64,000 nt of DNA from an uncultured Kordia sp. (lineage in GTDB: Bacteria; Bacteroidota; Bacteroidia; Flavobacteriales; Flavobacteriaceae): contig NZ_CANLEA010000008.1 of NCBI RefSeq assembly GCF_947489565.1, forward strand, positions 186,001 through 250,000, written 5' to 3'. Shown piece by piece: positions 27,118 to 36,073 of this stretch. Below the pieces are notes generated by a model that did not search any database, was not told the origin of the DNA, and saw nothing but the letters and a program-made list of their open reading frames with translations. The position numbers and the translations under genes are program-made. The first letter of the stretch is position 1. Every line of letters starts with the position of its first letter.

Positions 27118-28200
27118 ATGGAAAATAAAAAAGAACTCAGAAACTGGTTAAACGCCTTCGGATTAGAACATCCGATAGTAATCGCTGGTCCGTGTAGTGC
27201 GGAAACAGAAGATCAAGTATTAAATATTGCACATCAACTCAAAGATACGGATGCAACGGTATTGCGTGCAGGAATTTGGAAGCCACGTACACGTCCTGGA
27301 AACTTTGAAGGTGTAGGCGCATTAGGATTAAAATGGTTGCAAAAAGCCAAAGAAGAAACAGGAATGTTAACTGCAACAGAAGTTGCCAATGCAACACACG
27401 TACGTTTAGCATTAGAGCATGATATCGATGTATTATGGATTGGTGCGCGCTCTACCGTAAGTCCATTTATTGTACAAGAAATTGCAGATGCGTTGAATGG
27501 AACTGACAAAATTGTTTTGGTAAAAAATCCAGTAAATCCTGATTTAGCATTGTGGCTTGGAGCTGTAGAACGTTTGCATTCTGCTAATATTGAAAAATTA
27601 GGTGTAATTCACAGAGGATTTTCAACCTACGAAAAAACACGTTACAGAAACAATCCAGAATGGCAAATTCCAATTGAATTGCAAAACCGTTTCCCAGATT
27701 TACCATTAATACTAGATCCATCGCATATTGCAGGTCGTAGAGATATTATCTTCGATTTGTGTCAAACAGCTTTAGACTTAAGCTACGACGGACTCATGGT
27801 AGAAACACATTTTGATCCAGACAACGCATGGAGTGATGCCAAGCAGCAGATAAAACCAACGCGTTTGGTGGAAATCATGGAAGATTTAAAAATCAGAAAA
27901 GCGACCGATACAGAAGCAGAATATAGAAATGCCTTAAACACACTTCGTACACAAATTGATGTAATTGACCATCAATTAATCGAAACCTTAGGAAAACGTA
28001 TGAAAGTGGCAGACAAAATTGGAGCCTTGAAAAAAGAGAAAAACGTTGCCATCTTACAAACCAGACGTTGGAACGAAATCCTTGGAAAAATGATTCTAGA
28101 AGGTGAGCAAAATCAACTAAGTGAAGAATTTGTATTGCGTATTTTCAAAGCTATTCACCAAGAATCGATCAATCACCAAGAAAAAATAATAAATAACTAA
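27118..28200 (+). CDS. aroG: Bifunctional 3-deoxy-7-phosphoheptulonate synthase / chorismate mutase
   Basis: 360 residues. Residues ~1-265 are the KDPG-type (AroF-like) DAHP synthase: IVIAGPCSAE, RAGIWKPRTRPGNFEG, VLVKNPVNPD, HRGFS and LILDPSHIAGRR. Residues ~275-360 are an AroQ-type chorismate mutase (NTLRTQIDVIDHQLIETLGKR and a conserved ILQTRRW-type loop). It supplies the committed step of the shikimate pathway and the branch to prephenate. It follows tyrA after 321 bases of repeats, so it may be in the same operon or have its own promoter. Confidence 0.95.
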   Translation: MENKKELRNWLNAFGLEHPIVIAGPCSAETEDQVLNIAHQLKDTDATVLRAGIWKPRTRPGNFEGVGALGLKWLQKAKEETGMLTATEVANATHVRLALEHDIDVLWIGARSTVSPFIVQEIADALNGTDKIVLVKNPVNPDLALWLGAVERLHSANIEKLGVIHRGFSTYEKTRYRNNPEWQIPIELQNRFPDLPLILDPSHIAGRRDIIFDLCQTALDLSYDGLMVETHFDPDNAWSDAKQQIKPTRLVEIMEDLKIRKATDTEAEYRNALNTLRTQIDVIDHQLIETLGKRMKVADKIGALKKEKNVAILQTRRWNEILGKMILEGEQNQLSEEFVLRIFKAIHQESINHQEKIINN

Positions 28201-28265
28201 TGCTGAATTGGGTAACGTGACTAGATTTTTGTGACTTCATAATATAACATTAAAACCATTATATT

Positions 28266-28511
28266 ATGAAAAAAAAGAAGTCAATAGCTAAATTTAGTAT
28301 CACAAAAAGTAAAATAGCGAAGTTAAATTATTACAAAGCAGTTAGTGTAGTAGGAGGTGCAGTCTCAGGAACAGACTATCTGGCTTGTAATCCTCCGAAA
28401 CCAACTGGACTAGAATGTTTAAATGATTCAAGACGATGTCACGAAAGTGAAGTAATTTCTTGTTACAGCCCATGTGGTGGTACAGCAGCAACTACTGGTT
28501 GTAATCAATAA
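28266..28511 (+). CDS. Lanthipeptide-type precursor peptide, six-cysteine core
   Basis: 81 residues. The leader KKKKSIAKFSITKSKIAKLN follows the KxxIxxLN type and continues to VSVVGG. The core of ~50 residues has six cysteines (LACNPP, LECLND, RRCHES, ISCYSP, PCGG, GCNQ), many Ser/Thr and three Pro. It is the only plus-strand member of this second cluster; its leader is less regular than the others, so assignment to the class is moderate. A hairpin terminator follows. Confidence 0.7.
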   Translation: MKKKKSIAKFSITKSKIAKLNYYKAVSVVGGAVSGTDYLACNPPKPTGLECLNDSRRCHESEVISCYSPCGGTAATTGCNQ

Positions 28512-28520
28512 GTAATAAGT

Positions 28521-28550
28521 GAAAAAGCGAGTCAATTGGCTCGCTTTTTC
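28521..28550 (+). terminator. Terminator of the precursor peptide at 28266
   Basis: GAAAAAGCGAG / CTCGCTTTTTC, a perfect 11-bp stem with an 8-base loop, ten bases after the stop. Confidence 0.85.
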
Positions 28551-28568
28551 ATCTATGACTACCAAAAG

Positions 28569-28748
28569 TTAAGCGCAAGTACAATCTGTATTTTCAAACA
28601 AACCATGATAAACATCCTTCCACATACCAAGTGACTTGAGCTTCTTTACTTCTGTCAGATGGATTTTCTCCATCTATTCCTTCTTTAATTGAAAAATCTA
28701 AAAATGGACTTTTTGTTCAAGTCTAAATTCTTTAACTTCTTTTTGTAT
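28569..28748 (-). pseudogene. Decayed precursor-peptide gene
   Basis: On the minus strand KKKLKNLDLNKKSIFRFFN is clearly a leader of the NLxLNKKSI type seen at 28960 and 29220. The start codon has become ATA, a stop follows the leader, and the core-like remainder (ending ENTDCTCA and a stop at 28569) lies in other frames. This is an inactivated third gene of the minus-strand group. Confidence 0.75.
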
Positions 28749-28765
28749 AACTTTTTATTTTATAA

Positions 28766-28960
28766 TTAGCATACATTTTCACAACCAGAAAACATTCCTG
28801 TGTTTCTTGTCTTTTTAATAGGCTTTACTTGACAACAACTTGTACCTCCTTGGCAAGGTCCTTCACAAGTATTAGCCTGATGCCCTCCATTAACTGAATG
28901 ATAAAAACTGATGATTGATTTCTTATTGAGCATTAAATTTTTGATATTCTTTTTTTTCAT
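28766..28960 (-). CDS. Lanthipeptide-type precursor peptide, six-cysteine core
   Basis: 64 residues. The leader MKKKNIKNLMLNKKSIISFY runs to VNGG. The core has six cysteines including a CC pair (TCEGPC, GTSCCQ, GCENVC) and two basic stretches. It lies 56 bases downstream of 29017-29220 on the same strand and is probably co-transcribed with it. Confidence 0.78.
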   Translation of the reverse strand: MKKKNIKNLMLNKKSIISFYHSVNGGHQANTCEGPCQGGTSCCQVKPIKKTRNTGMFSGCENVC

Positions 28961-29016
28961 AATACATTTTTTTTAATAATAATTTAATAGATGATGATAT
29001 TGGATGATACTTGTTC

Positions 29017-29220
29017 CTAGCAACCATCTAAATAAACACAAGTATTTAATCCTTGGCAAGTAGCATCATTTCCTGGGCTTGAAACTGGAGCTGGTTTTTT
29101 CTCTCTACACCAAAATAAAGACCACAAAACTCCCCCATGAATTTTGTTAACTGTTTTTTTATTCAAAGTAGAAATTGACTTCTTGTTCAATTGTAAACTC
29201 TTTAAATTTCTTTTCTTCAT
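29017..29220 (-). CDS. Lanthipeptide-type precursor peptide, four-cysteine core
   Basis: 67 residues. The leader MKKRNLKSLQLNKKSISTLN continues NKIHGG. The core has a Trp pair (LWSLFWC) and Cys in FWC, TCQG, TCVY and DGC. It is first intact gene of the minus-strand group. An A-rich block upstream of it (29252-29297) resembles one upstream of the pseudogene at 29298-29389. Confidence 0.78.
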   Translation of the reverse strand: MKKRNLKSLQLNKKSISTLNKKTVNKIHGGVLWSLFWCREKKPAPVSSPGNDATCQGLNTCVYLDGC

Positions 29221-29251
29221 AATATTCTGTTTTTAAATTATTAATGCATCA

Positions 29252-29297
29252 AAGCAAAACATAAAAACAATCCGAAAAAAGTGATACCATTGATGAT
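29252..29297 (-). promoter_or_regulatory. Upstream block of second peptide cluster, copy 1
   Basis: GCAAAACATAAAAACAATCC followed by GAAAAAAGTGATACC. A second copy (ACAAAACATAAAAACAACTC then AAAAAAGAAACAC) lies at 29414-29457 before the adjacent pseudogene. The minus strand reads TTTTTATGTTTTG, near the -7 consensus. It is unrelated to the element of the first array. Confidence 0.4.
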
Positions 29298-29389
29298 TTA
29301 TGATTTATCAGCAACTCCAATTAATGGTTTGTGAAAACTTGATGCGGATTTTTTGTGAAGCTGTACGTTTTTAAATTTTGTTTTTTCAT
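29298..29389 (-). pseudogene. Truncated, frameshifted precursor-peptide gene
   Basis: It starts MKKQNLK at 29389; a single frame change then gives VQLHKKSASSFHKPLIGVAD and a stop at 29298. The leader pattern (KNLKxLxLxKKSxSxF) is evident, but no Cys core is left. Confidence 0.65.
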
Positions 29390-29413
29390 GGTTTATTAGG
29401 TTTTGAATGAATA

Positions 29414-29457
29414 CTGATTCAAAACAAAACATAAAAACAACTCAAAAAAGAAACACT
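29414..29457 (-). promoter_or_regulatory. Upstream block of second peptide cluster, copy 2
   Basis: It matches 29252-29297 over ~30 of 40 positions and precedes the decayed gene at 29298-29389. No other gene is seen between here and the rsgA promoter. Confidence 0.4.
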
Positions 29458-29580
29458 ATTAATAGTTCATTAAAACGTGAAAAATAAGTTGTTGATGATT
29501 CATAAAAGTGACATAGGAAAACTTTTGTATGTCAAAATAAATATGTAATGCCTATTTCTTTAAAAACCAACAGGTAAAGC

Positions 29581-29612
29581 TTTGTTATTTTTAAGAATAA
29601 TCTTGATCTTTG
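29581..29612 (+). promoter_or_regulatory. rsgA promoter, apparently leaderless
   Basis: TTTG at 29581-29584 and GATCTTTG at 29605-29612 are 20 bases apart. The predicted start of transcription (~29619) coincides with the ATG at 29618. Confidence 0.55.
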
Positions 29613-29617
29613 CGGCA

Positions 29618-30571
29618 ATGATAGGAACTGTTTATAAATCTACGGGAAGTTGGTATTTGGTCAAAACTGAAGCGGGAAAAGAATACGAGTGTAGAATCAA
29701 AGGAAAATTTAGACTCAAAGGGATTAAAAGTACCAATCCTATTGCGGTAGGTGATAAGGTGAATTTTACCTTGGAAACAAAAAACAACACCGAAACGGGA
29801 ATTATTGACGAAATCTTTGACCGTAAAAACTATATCATTCGTAAATCAGTCAACCTATCCAAACAAACCCATATCATTGCTTCCAATATTGATCAAGTAT
29901 TTCTATTGATTACAATTGATAATCCGCCAACATTTCCAAGTTTCATAGATCGTTTTCTAGTCACCGCAGAAGCCTATTCGATTCCCTGTGTATTAGTATT
30001 TAACAAAATTGATACCTATGCAGAAATTGAAAGACGCGCTGAGGTTATGTATCTTATGGATATTTATCAAAGTATCGGCTACGAATGCATTGAAATTTCT
30101 GCCAAAGAAGGCGCCAATGTAGAAGCAGTTAAAGAACGTATGAAAGGAACTGTGAGTATGTTTGCAGGACATTCAGGTGTTGGGAAATCTACTCTGGTGA
30201 ATGCTATTGCGCCGGAATTAAATCTGAAAACCAAAGAAATTTCCGAACAACACAAACAAGGACAACATACGACGACTTTTGCTGAAATGTTCGACTTAGA
30301 AATTGGCGCAAAAATCATTGATACGCCAGGAATCAAAGGTTTTGGAATTGTAGACATGGAAAAAGAAGAAATTGGCGATTACTTTCCAGAATTCTTCGCG
30401 TTAAAAAACGAATGCAAATTCAATAATTGTGTTCATCTAGAAGAACCAAAATGTGCGATAAAAGATGCTGTTGAAGATGGCGAAATTGCTTGGTCGCGTT
30501 ACAAAAGTTATATGCAAATCATAGAAGGTGACGAAAATAACTATCGCGTGGACGAATTTAAAGAACAGTAA
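29618..30571 (+). CDS. rsgA: Ribosome small-subunit-dependent GTPase A
   Basis: 317 residues. The N-terminal OB-fold (GTVYKSTGSWYLVKTEAG, VGDKVNF) is followed by a circularly permuted GTPase with G4 FNKID, then G1 GHSGVGKSTL and G3 DTPGIKGF. The C-terminal zinc site is C-x4-C-x-H-x5-C (CKFNNCVHLEEPKC). It matures 30S subunits. I use ATG 29618 rather than a TTG 36 bases upstream because that TTG lies inside the likely -33 promoter element and the family starts MIGTVYKS. Confidence 0.95.
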   Translation: MIGTVYKSTGSWYLVKTEAGKEYECRIKGKFRLKGIKSTNPIAVGDKVNFTLETKNNTETGIIDEIFDRKNYIIRKSVNLSKQTHIIASNIDQVFLLITIDNPPTFPSFIDRFLVTAEAYSIPCVLVFNKIDTYAEIERRAEVMYLMDIYQSIGYECIEISAKEGANVEAVKERMKGTVSMFAGHSGVGKSTLVNAIAPELNLKTKEISEQHKQGQHTTTFAEMFDLEIGAKIIDTPGIKGFGIVDMEKEEIGDYFPEFFALKNECKFNNCVHLEEPKCAIKDAVEDGEIAWSRYKSYMQIIEGDENNYRVDEFKEQ

Positions 30572-30600
30572 CTATGTATTGTAAATAATATAAATTGGAA

Positions 30601-30987
30601 ATGGACATAGATAAAATAATTTATTTTGTACAATTCATTCCTTTTATTTGGTTTTTGCTTTTAGATGAAGAAGTTTCGAATAAAAAAAGTGTTTTTCTGA
30701 AATTCATATTCATTTCAATAGCAATTTTGATTTTCGGAATTTTTTATGAATATAATTTAGCTGAAAATAATAAATCACTTATATATTATGGTTCTCAAAT
30801 GACATTGATATTTTTATTGTTGTACAAAATAGTCCAAATTCCATACTATTGGATTTTCAAACGAAAACCTGAAATATCAACAATTCCAGAAAAGAATATT
30901 GACATAATTCCATTGTTATTTGTGATTGCCGGAACAATCAGTTTACCATTTTTAATTGACATTTTTATTATCCAAAAATTAAGATAA
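30601..30987 (+). CDS. Small integral membrane protein, unknown
   Basis: About 128 residues from ATG 30601, with four hydrophobic stretches (IIYFVQFIPFIWFLLLD, FLKFIFISIAILIFGIFYEY, MTLIFLLLYKIVQIPYYWIF, IIPLLFVIAGTISLPFLID). It does not match a family I recognise. It lies between rsgA and dtd on the same strand with short gaps (29 and 15 bases). Confidence 0.6.
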   Translation: MDIDKIIYFVQFIPFIWFLLLDEEVSNKKSVFLKFIFISIAILIFGIFYEYNLAENNKSLIYYGSQMTLIFLLLYKIVQIPYYWIFKRKPEISTIPEKNIDIIPLLFVIAGTISLPFLIDIFIIQKLR

Positions 30988-31002
30988 CATATAACAACAC
31001 AC

Positions 31003-31455
31003 ATGAAAGCCGTTATACAAAGAGTTACCGAAGCAAGTGTTACCGTAGATCAAAAGAAAGTAGCAGATATTGGTCACGGATTGCTTATTTTACTTGGTGT
31101 AGAACATGAAGATACACTAGAAGATGTAACATGGCTTTCTAATAAAATAGCACGTTTACGCATCTTCAATGATGAAAATGGTGTGATGAATACATCGTTG
31201 CTCAATACTGGAGGAGAAGCCATTGTAGTAAGTCAATTTACGCTACATGCAAGTACCAAAAAAGGGAATCGCCCAAGCTATATCAAAGCTGCAAAACCAG
31301 ACATTTCCATTCCAATGTACGAAGCATTTGTGGTACAATTTGAAAAAGATCTTGGCAAAAAGGTGCAAACAGGAATCTTTGCTGCCGATATGAAAGTTGC
31401 ATTGCTTAATGACGGTCCTGTAACCATCATCATAGACACTAAAAACAAAGAATAA
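31003..31455 (+). CDS. dtd: D-aminoacyl-tRNA deacylase
   Basis: 150 residues with the family signature motifs SQFTLHA (active-site SQxTL) and the C-terminal cross-subunit motif as NDGPVTI (usual form NxGPVT). It hydrolyses D-aminoacyl-tRNAs in the cytoplasm. Length is typical for bacteria. It starts [15 protein letters not shown]. Confidence 0.95.
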   Translation: MKAVIQRVTEASVTVDQKKVADIGHGLLILLGVEHEDTLEDVTWLSNKIARLRIFNDENGVMNTSLLNTGGEAIVVSQFTLHASTKKGNRPSYIKAAKPDISIPMYEAFVVQFEKDLGKKVQTGIFAADMKVALLNDGPVTIIIDTKNKE

Positions 31456-31562
31456 TAGTATTTAGTAACTTTTCATAGCGCTTATTAACTTTCTTCCTCA
31501 GAATAGATTACTTTTCTTATATTCGTGAAATATTCCCCCGAATATTAAAACATAAATTACGT

Positions 31563-33473
31563 ATGCGTTTAAAAATTTTGACAATTGCTGTCATACTATG
31601 TTCTATGTATGTAGCAAAAGCTCAAGATAAGGAGCTTATAAGTTACCTTACACTTCCACAGGAACTTACAAAAAATGCAAATGCCGTTGTTCGGTTAGAT
31701 GAAACACTTGTAAAGATAGAAGCTATCGATGATATGACTGTTTCTGAAAAACGTATAGTGACGGTATTAAACGAAAAAGGATTGCGAAAAATTGGCGCTC
31801 AAGTCTATTATGATGAAAACATACGTATAAAAAATGCGGAAGTTAGAATCTATGATAAATTTGGAAAGCAACTCAAAAAAATTCGTCAGAAAGATTTTGA
31901 AGATGTAAGTGCCGTCGATGGTGCAACAATGTATACGGATGCGCGATACAAATACATAGAGTATACACCAGTATCATATCCGTTTACGGCTGTATTTACG
32001 AGTGAAATTCACACTAAAAAAACATCCAATTTACCAAGATTTTCCCCAGTTCCTTACTATACAGGAATTCAAAAAAGTAGATACAAAATTACCTATCCAT
32101 TATCGTTAACGCTCTATAAAAAAGAACATAATATTGAAGAGTATGGAGTGATAAAAGATGAAAAAGAAGGGCGTTTAATGTACATTCTTGAAAATGTTCC
32201 AGGAGTCAAACCAGAAGCCTACAGTCCAGCAGAAGCTACGATAAAACCACGTGTGCAATTTGCGCTAAGTAAATTTACGTATGAAGGTATTTCTGCGGAA
32301 GTTGATAACTGGGAAGAAGTAGGCGCATGGATACATCAAAACTTACTCAATGGTCGTGCAACGGTAGATGCTGCTACGAAAGCAAAAATTGAAAGCATGA
32401 TTGCGGGAGTTGAATCTGATCGAGAAAAAGCGCGACTCATTTATGAATTTATGCAAGGGAAAACACGGTATATCAGTGTGCAAGTTGGAATTGGAGGATA
32501 TCAACCGATCAAAGCTGATGAAGTAGACAGAATGGGCTATGGCGATTGCAAAGGGTTGACAAACTATATGATGGCACTGTTGAAGATTGCAGGTATTGAA
32601 TCGCATTATACGGTTGTGTATGGCGGATCAAAAATTTCGAGTTTCTATGAAGATTTTGCTTCCTTAGGACAAGGAAATCATGTTATCTTAAACATTCCGA
32701 ATAAAGGCGATGATATTTGGTTAGAATGTACAAGTCAAAAAGTACCTTTTGGACATATTGGCGATTTTACAGATGATAGAAATGTATTAGTAGTAACTCC
32801 GGAAGGAGGAAAATTAAAACATACCAAAAAATATGCTACCGAGGAAAATCTACAGGAAACCACAGGTTCTTATGTCTTAGATAGTAACGGAAATATCAAA
32901 GCAGATGTTACAATAAAAACAGAAGGAATTCAGTATGACAATCGTTTTTATATGGAAGACAGATCTGATGTAGAAAAGGACAAATACTATAAAAAATATT
33001 TTCAAACAGTCAACAATGTCAATGTGGATAATATCGAACTCAAAAACGATAAGAAAACTATTGAATTCACAGAAAAAGTAGCATTCAATGCAGACGCTTA
33101 TGGTGTTTCTACAGGAGATCGTATGTTGTTTGCTGTCAATGCTTTTAATAGACTTACCAGCATTCCTGATCGATACCGAAATCGTAAATTTCCATTAGAA
33201 ATTCAGCGAGGTTACTACGATGTTGATGATTACGAAATCAAATTGCCGAGCGATTATAAAATAGAAGCCATTCCAGAAGATGTGACGTATGAAACTAAGT
33301 TTGGAAGTTACACATTTAGCATCACACAAAAAGGCGATCAAACTCTACAATACAAAAGAACAATCAAAATAAAAGATGGTTTGTACCCTAAAGAAGAATA
33401 CAAAAACTATCGAAAATTTATCAAAAAAATTGTCCGATACGATGGTTCAAAAATTGTATTAGTCAAAAAATAA
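31563..33473 (+). CDS. DUF3857 and transglutaminase-like domain protein (active-site Cys present)
   Basis: 636 residues with a signal peptide (ending near VAKAQD). It has an N-terminal DUF3857 beta-sandwich (~50-260), then a transglutaminase-like cysteine-protease fold with the putative nucleophile C329 in GYGDCKG, His in GNHVIL and an acidic partner downstream (DDIWLECTS). The C-terminal ~180 residues resemble the DUF3858-type sandwich. The protein is periplasmic or outer-membrane-associated. The substrate is unknown. The next gene is a paralog that has lost the cysteine. Confidence 0.85.
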   Translation: MRLKILTIAVILCSMYVAKAQDKELISYLTLPQELTKNANAVVRLDETLVKIEAIDDMTVSEKRIVTVLNEKGLRKIGAQVYYDENIRIKNAEVRIYDKFGKQLKKIRQKDFEDVSAVDGATMYTDARYKYIEYTPVSYPFTAVFTSEIHTKKTSNLPRFSPVPYYTGIQKSRYKITYPLSLTLYKKEHNIEEYGVIKDEKEGRLMYILENVPGVKPEAYSPAEATIKPRVQFALSKFTYEGISAEVDNWEEVGAWIHQNLLNGRATVDAATKAKIESMIAGVESDREKARLIYEFMQGKTRYISVQVGIGGYQPIKADEVDRMGYGDCKGLTNYMMALLKIAGIESHYTVVYGGSKISSFYEDFASLGQGNHVILNIPNKGDDIWLECTSQKVPFGHIGDFTDDRNVLVVTPEGGKLKHTKKYATEENLQETTGSYVLDSNGNIKADVTIKTEGIQYDNRFYMEDRSDVEKDKYYKKYFQTVNNVNVDNIELKNDKKTIEFTEKVAFNADAYGVSTGDRMLFAVNAFNRLTSIPDRYRNRKFPLEIQRGYYDVDDYEIKLPSDYKIEAIPEDVTYETKFGSYTFSITQKGDQTLQYKRTIKIKDGLYPKEEYKNYRKFIKKIVRYDGSKIVLVKK

Positions 33474-33500
33474 CACCCTAACAATAACAATAATTCACAG

Positions 33501-35522
33501 ATGAAAAAACAAATGCTATTCGTATTTGCGTTGCTAAGTTTTGTAGTAATGCATGCGCAAGACTTTGAATTTGGAGAAGTGTCTAAAGCCGAATTGGAAG
33601 AAAAACAACATCCAAATGACCCAGAAGCCAGTGCAGCTATTCTTTATGAAAAAACGTACATCACACTGCGTTATATTCAAGGAGAAGGATTTCAAGTAGA
33701 AACCAATATCCAAAAACGTATCAAAATATACAAAAAAGACGGCTTGGATATGGCAAATCATACCATTCCATTATACAAAGGAAGTGGTGGCGAACGTGAA
33801 AAAGTTGCAGGATTAAAAGCTTATACTTACAACTTAATTGATGGAAAAATTGAAGATACAAAATTGCGTAAAAGCGGAATCTTTAAAGAAAAGCGTAATG
33901 AATATATAGACTTACAAAAACTAACAATGCCTAATGTAAAAGAAGGTTCTGTGGTAGAGTTTAAATACAAAATGATTTCGCCATACATCGGAAACATCAA
34001 TGAAGTGTATTTTCAATACGGAGTTCCTGTAAATCAAATTGACGTTACTTTTGAAGCACACGAATATTTTACCTATAAAAAACACTACAAAGGGTATTTT
34101 AGATTGCAACCTAAAGAAACGAGTCGCTCAGGAAAAATTACCATTACCGGAAAAACAAGAACTGGAGGAAATAGTAGGCAAGCAGTAAGTAGAACATCTT
34201 TTAGTCAAGATGCTATAGATTTCACTTACAACGTTACAAAATTCAACCTAAAAAATGTACCTGCACTCAAAGATGAAAGCTTTGTGAGTAATCTTGAAAA
34301 TTATCGAAGTGCCGTAAAATTCGAATTGGCACAAACACAAATGCCAAACGACATTCCGCAATACTTAGCGAAGTCGTGGGATGATGTGGTAAAAACAATC
34401 TACAATAACAGTAATTTTGGAGGGCAACTTACCAAAACATCGTACTTTAAAAGCGATATAGACAACCTAGTAGCAGGCGTTTCAGACGACATGAAAAAAG
34501 CGGCAATGATTTACACATATGTGCGTGATAGAGTAAAGTGGAATGGAAGATATGGTAAATATGCAGATGTTGGTGTTCGTAAAGCATACAAAGATAAAAC
34601 AGGAAACGTAGCGGATATGAATTTGATGCTAACGGCAATGTTGCGCCATGCAGGAATCAGTGCAAATCCAGTGATATTAAGTACGCGTTCGCATGGAATT
34701 ACGATGTTTCCAAGCTTAAACGGATTCAATTATGTAATTGCAGCTATTGAAGTACAAGACGCTGTTATTTTACTAGATGCTACAAATTACTACGGAGAAC
34801 CAAATGTATTGCCAATGCGCGCATTAAATTGGTCAGGACGATTGATTCGTAAAGATGGAAGTTGGAGTCAAATCAGTTTGATGCCAAAACAGACTGCTTT
34901 ACGAGCAACGATGATCAATGCAACCTTGGACGAAAATGGAGATATCACAGGAAAACAACGCACACAATATACCTCACACAATGCCTTAAACTTCCGTGAA
35001 ATGTATTCGGAAATCGATAAAGAAGAATACTTGGAAGAACTTGAAAATACGATTGAAGATATTGAAATCGCAGAACACGATGTAAAAAACATTAAAAAAT
35101 TAGGGAAACCTGTGGTAGAATCGTATTCGTTTGAAAAAGAATCGCAAGCAGAAATTATTGGTGATAAAATCTACTTTTCGCCACTTTTCTTCTTAGCAAC
35201 TTCTGAAAATGTATTCAAAGCTGAAGAGCGTGTATATCCTGTCGATTTTGGGTATCCATGGAAACGAAAAATAATGATGAACATTCAAATTCCAGAAGGC
35301 TATGAAGTAGAATCAATGCCAGAAGCAGGCGCTGTAAAAATGCCAGAAGGTTTAGGTTCGTATTCATTCAATATTTCCAAAACTCCAACAGGAATTAGTG
35401 TGGTAATGTCTAAAGAAATCAGTTCTTCTGTAATTACACCAGACAAATATGGAGCCTTGCGTGAATTCTACAAAATGCTCGTTGAAAAGGAAAAAGAAAA
35501 AGTAGTATTAAAGAAATTATAA
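33501..35522 (+). CDS. DUF3857/transglutaminase-like paralog lacking the catalytic cysteine
   Basis: 673 residues with a signal peptide (ending near MHAQDF), DUF3857-type N-terminal part, transglutaminase-like middle and C-terminal sandwich, as in the preceding gene 27 bases upstream. Where the partner has GDCKGLTNYMMALLK this protein has GNVADMNLMLTAMLR: the cysteine position is V370. His (RSHGI) and the LLDATN segment remain. It is probably a non-catalytic binding or scaffolding partner encoded with the active-site-bearing one. Confidence 0.85.
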   Translation: MKKQMLFVFALLSFVVMHAQDFEFGEVSKAELEEKQHPNDPEASAAILYEKTYITLRYIQGEGFQVETNIQKRIKIYKKDGLDMANHTIPLYKGSGGEREKVAGLKAYTYNLIDGKIEDTKLRKSGIFKEKRNEYIDLQKLTMPNVKEGSVVEFKYKMISPYIGNINEVYFQYGVPVNQIDVTFEAHEYFTYKKHYKGYFRLQPKETSRSGKITITGKTRTGGNSRQAVSRTSFSQDAIDFTYNVTKFNLKNVPALKDESFVSNLENYRSAVKFELAQTQMPNDIPQYLAKSWDDVVKTIYNNSNFGGQLTKTSYFKSDIDNLVAGVSDDMKKAAMIYTYVRDRVKWNGRYGKYADVGVRKAYKDKTGNVADMNLMLTAMLRHAGISANPVILSTRSHGITMFPSLNGFNYVIAAIEVQDAVILLDATNYYGEPNVLPMRALNWSGRLIRKDGSWSQISLMPKQTALRATMINATLDENGDITGKQRTQYTSHNALNFREMYSEIDKEEYLEELENTIEDIEIAEHDVKNIKKLGKPVVESYSFEKESQAEIIGDKIYFSPLFFLATSENVFKAEERVYPVDFGYPWKRKIMMNIQIPEGYEVESMPEAGAVKMPEGLGSYSFNISKTPTGISVVMSKEISSSVITPDKYGALREFYKMLVEKEKEKVVLKKL

Positions 35523-35590
35523 TAGAAAAAAACTATAAATCTTTCTTAAGAAACAACTCATAAAATTCGCTGAAAAGCTATATTTTTACA

Positions 35591-35625
35591 AGTGACTTTA
35601 TAACTGGTTTATAAAGTCACTTTTT
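35591..35625 (+). terminator. Terminator after the DUF3857 pair
   Basis: AGTGACTTTATAA and TTATAAAGTCACT form a 13-bp stem followed by TTTTTG, 68 bases after the stop codon. Confidence 0.8.
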
Positions 35626-35645
35626 GTATATAAAAAATAAACTTT

Positions 35646-35972
35646 ATGAATCTAAAAGATGCACAATTAGCAGTCGATACATGGATCAAAGAACACGGTG
35701 TTCGCTACTTTAATGAGTTAACCAATATGGCGCAACTTACAGAAGAAGTTGGAGAAGTAGCGCGTATTATTGCACGTCGTTATGGAGAACAAAGTGAAAA
35801 GGAAAGCGATAAAGACAAAGACTTAGGAGAAGAATTAGCTGATGTTGTTTTTGTAGTACTGTGTTTGGCAAATCAGACGGGAATTGACTTGCAAGCCGCA
35901 TTTGATAAAAAAATGGACAAAAAAACCAAACGTGATCACGATCGTCATCACAACAACGAAAAATTAAAGTAG
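35646..35972 (+). CDS. MazG-like nucleotide pyrophosphohydrolase
   Basis: 108 residues with the MazG metal-binding pattern EEVGEVARIIARR and a downstream GEELADVVFVVLCLANQTGID (EExxD...ExxD). It probably hydrolyses (d)NTPs to monophosphates as house-cleaning. There is a single MazG domain, as in the short dCTPase/MazG-like group. The C-terminus is His/Lys-rich. Confidence 0.88.
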   Translation: MNLKDAQLAVDTWIKEHGVRYFNELTNMAQLTEEVGEVARIIARRYGEQSEKESDKDKDLGEELADVVFVVLCLANQTGIDLQAAFDKKMDKKTKRDHDRHHNNEKLK

Positions 35973-36073
35973 ATAAAAGGTTTGATACGTCATTCTGAAA
36001 CCATGTGCTGAACTTGATTCAGTATTGATTCAGAACCACACAAATAGATTTTAAGAAAAGAATAAGAAAGAAT

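Noticed and set aside
29582-29617. TTG start extending rsgA by 12 residues
   Set aside because: The TTG falls in the predicted -33 promoter element, and the family starts at MIGTVYKS.
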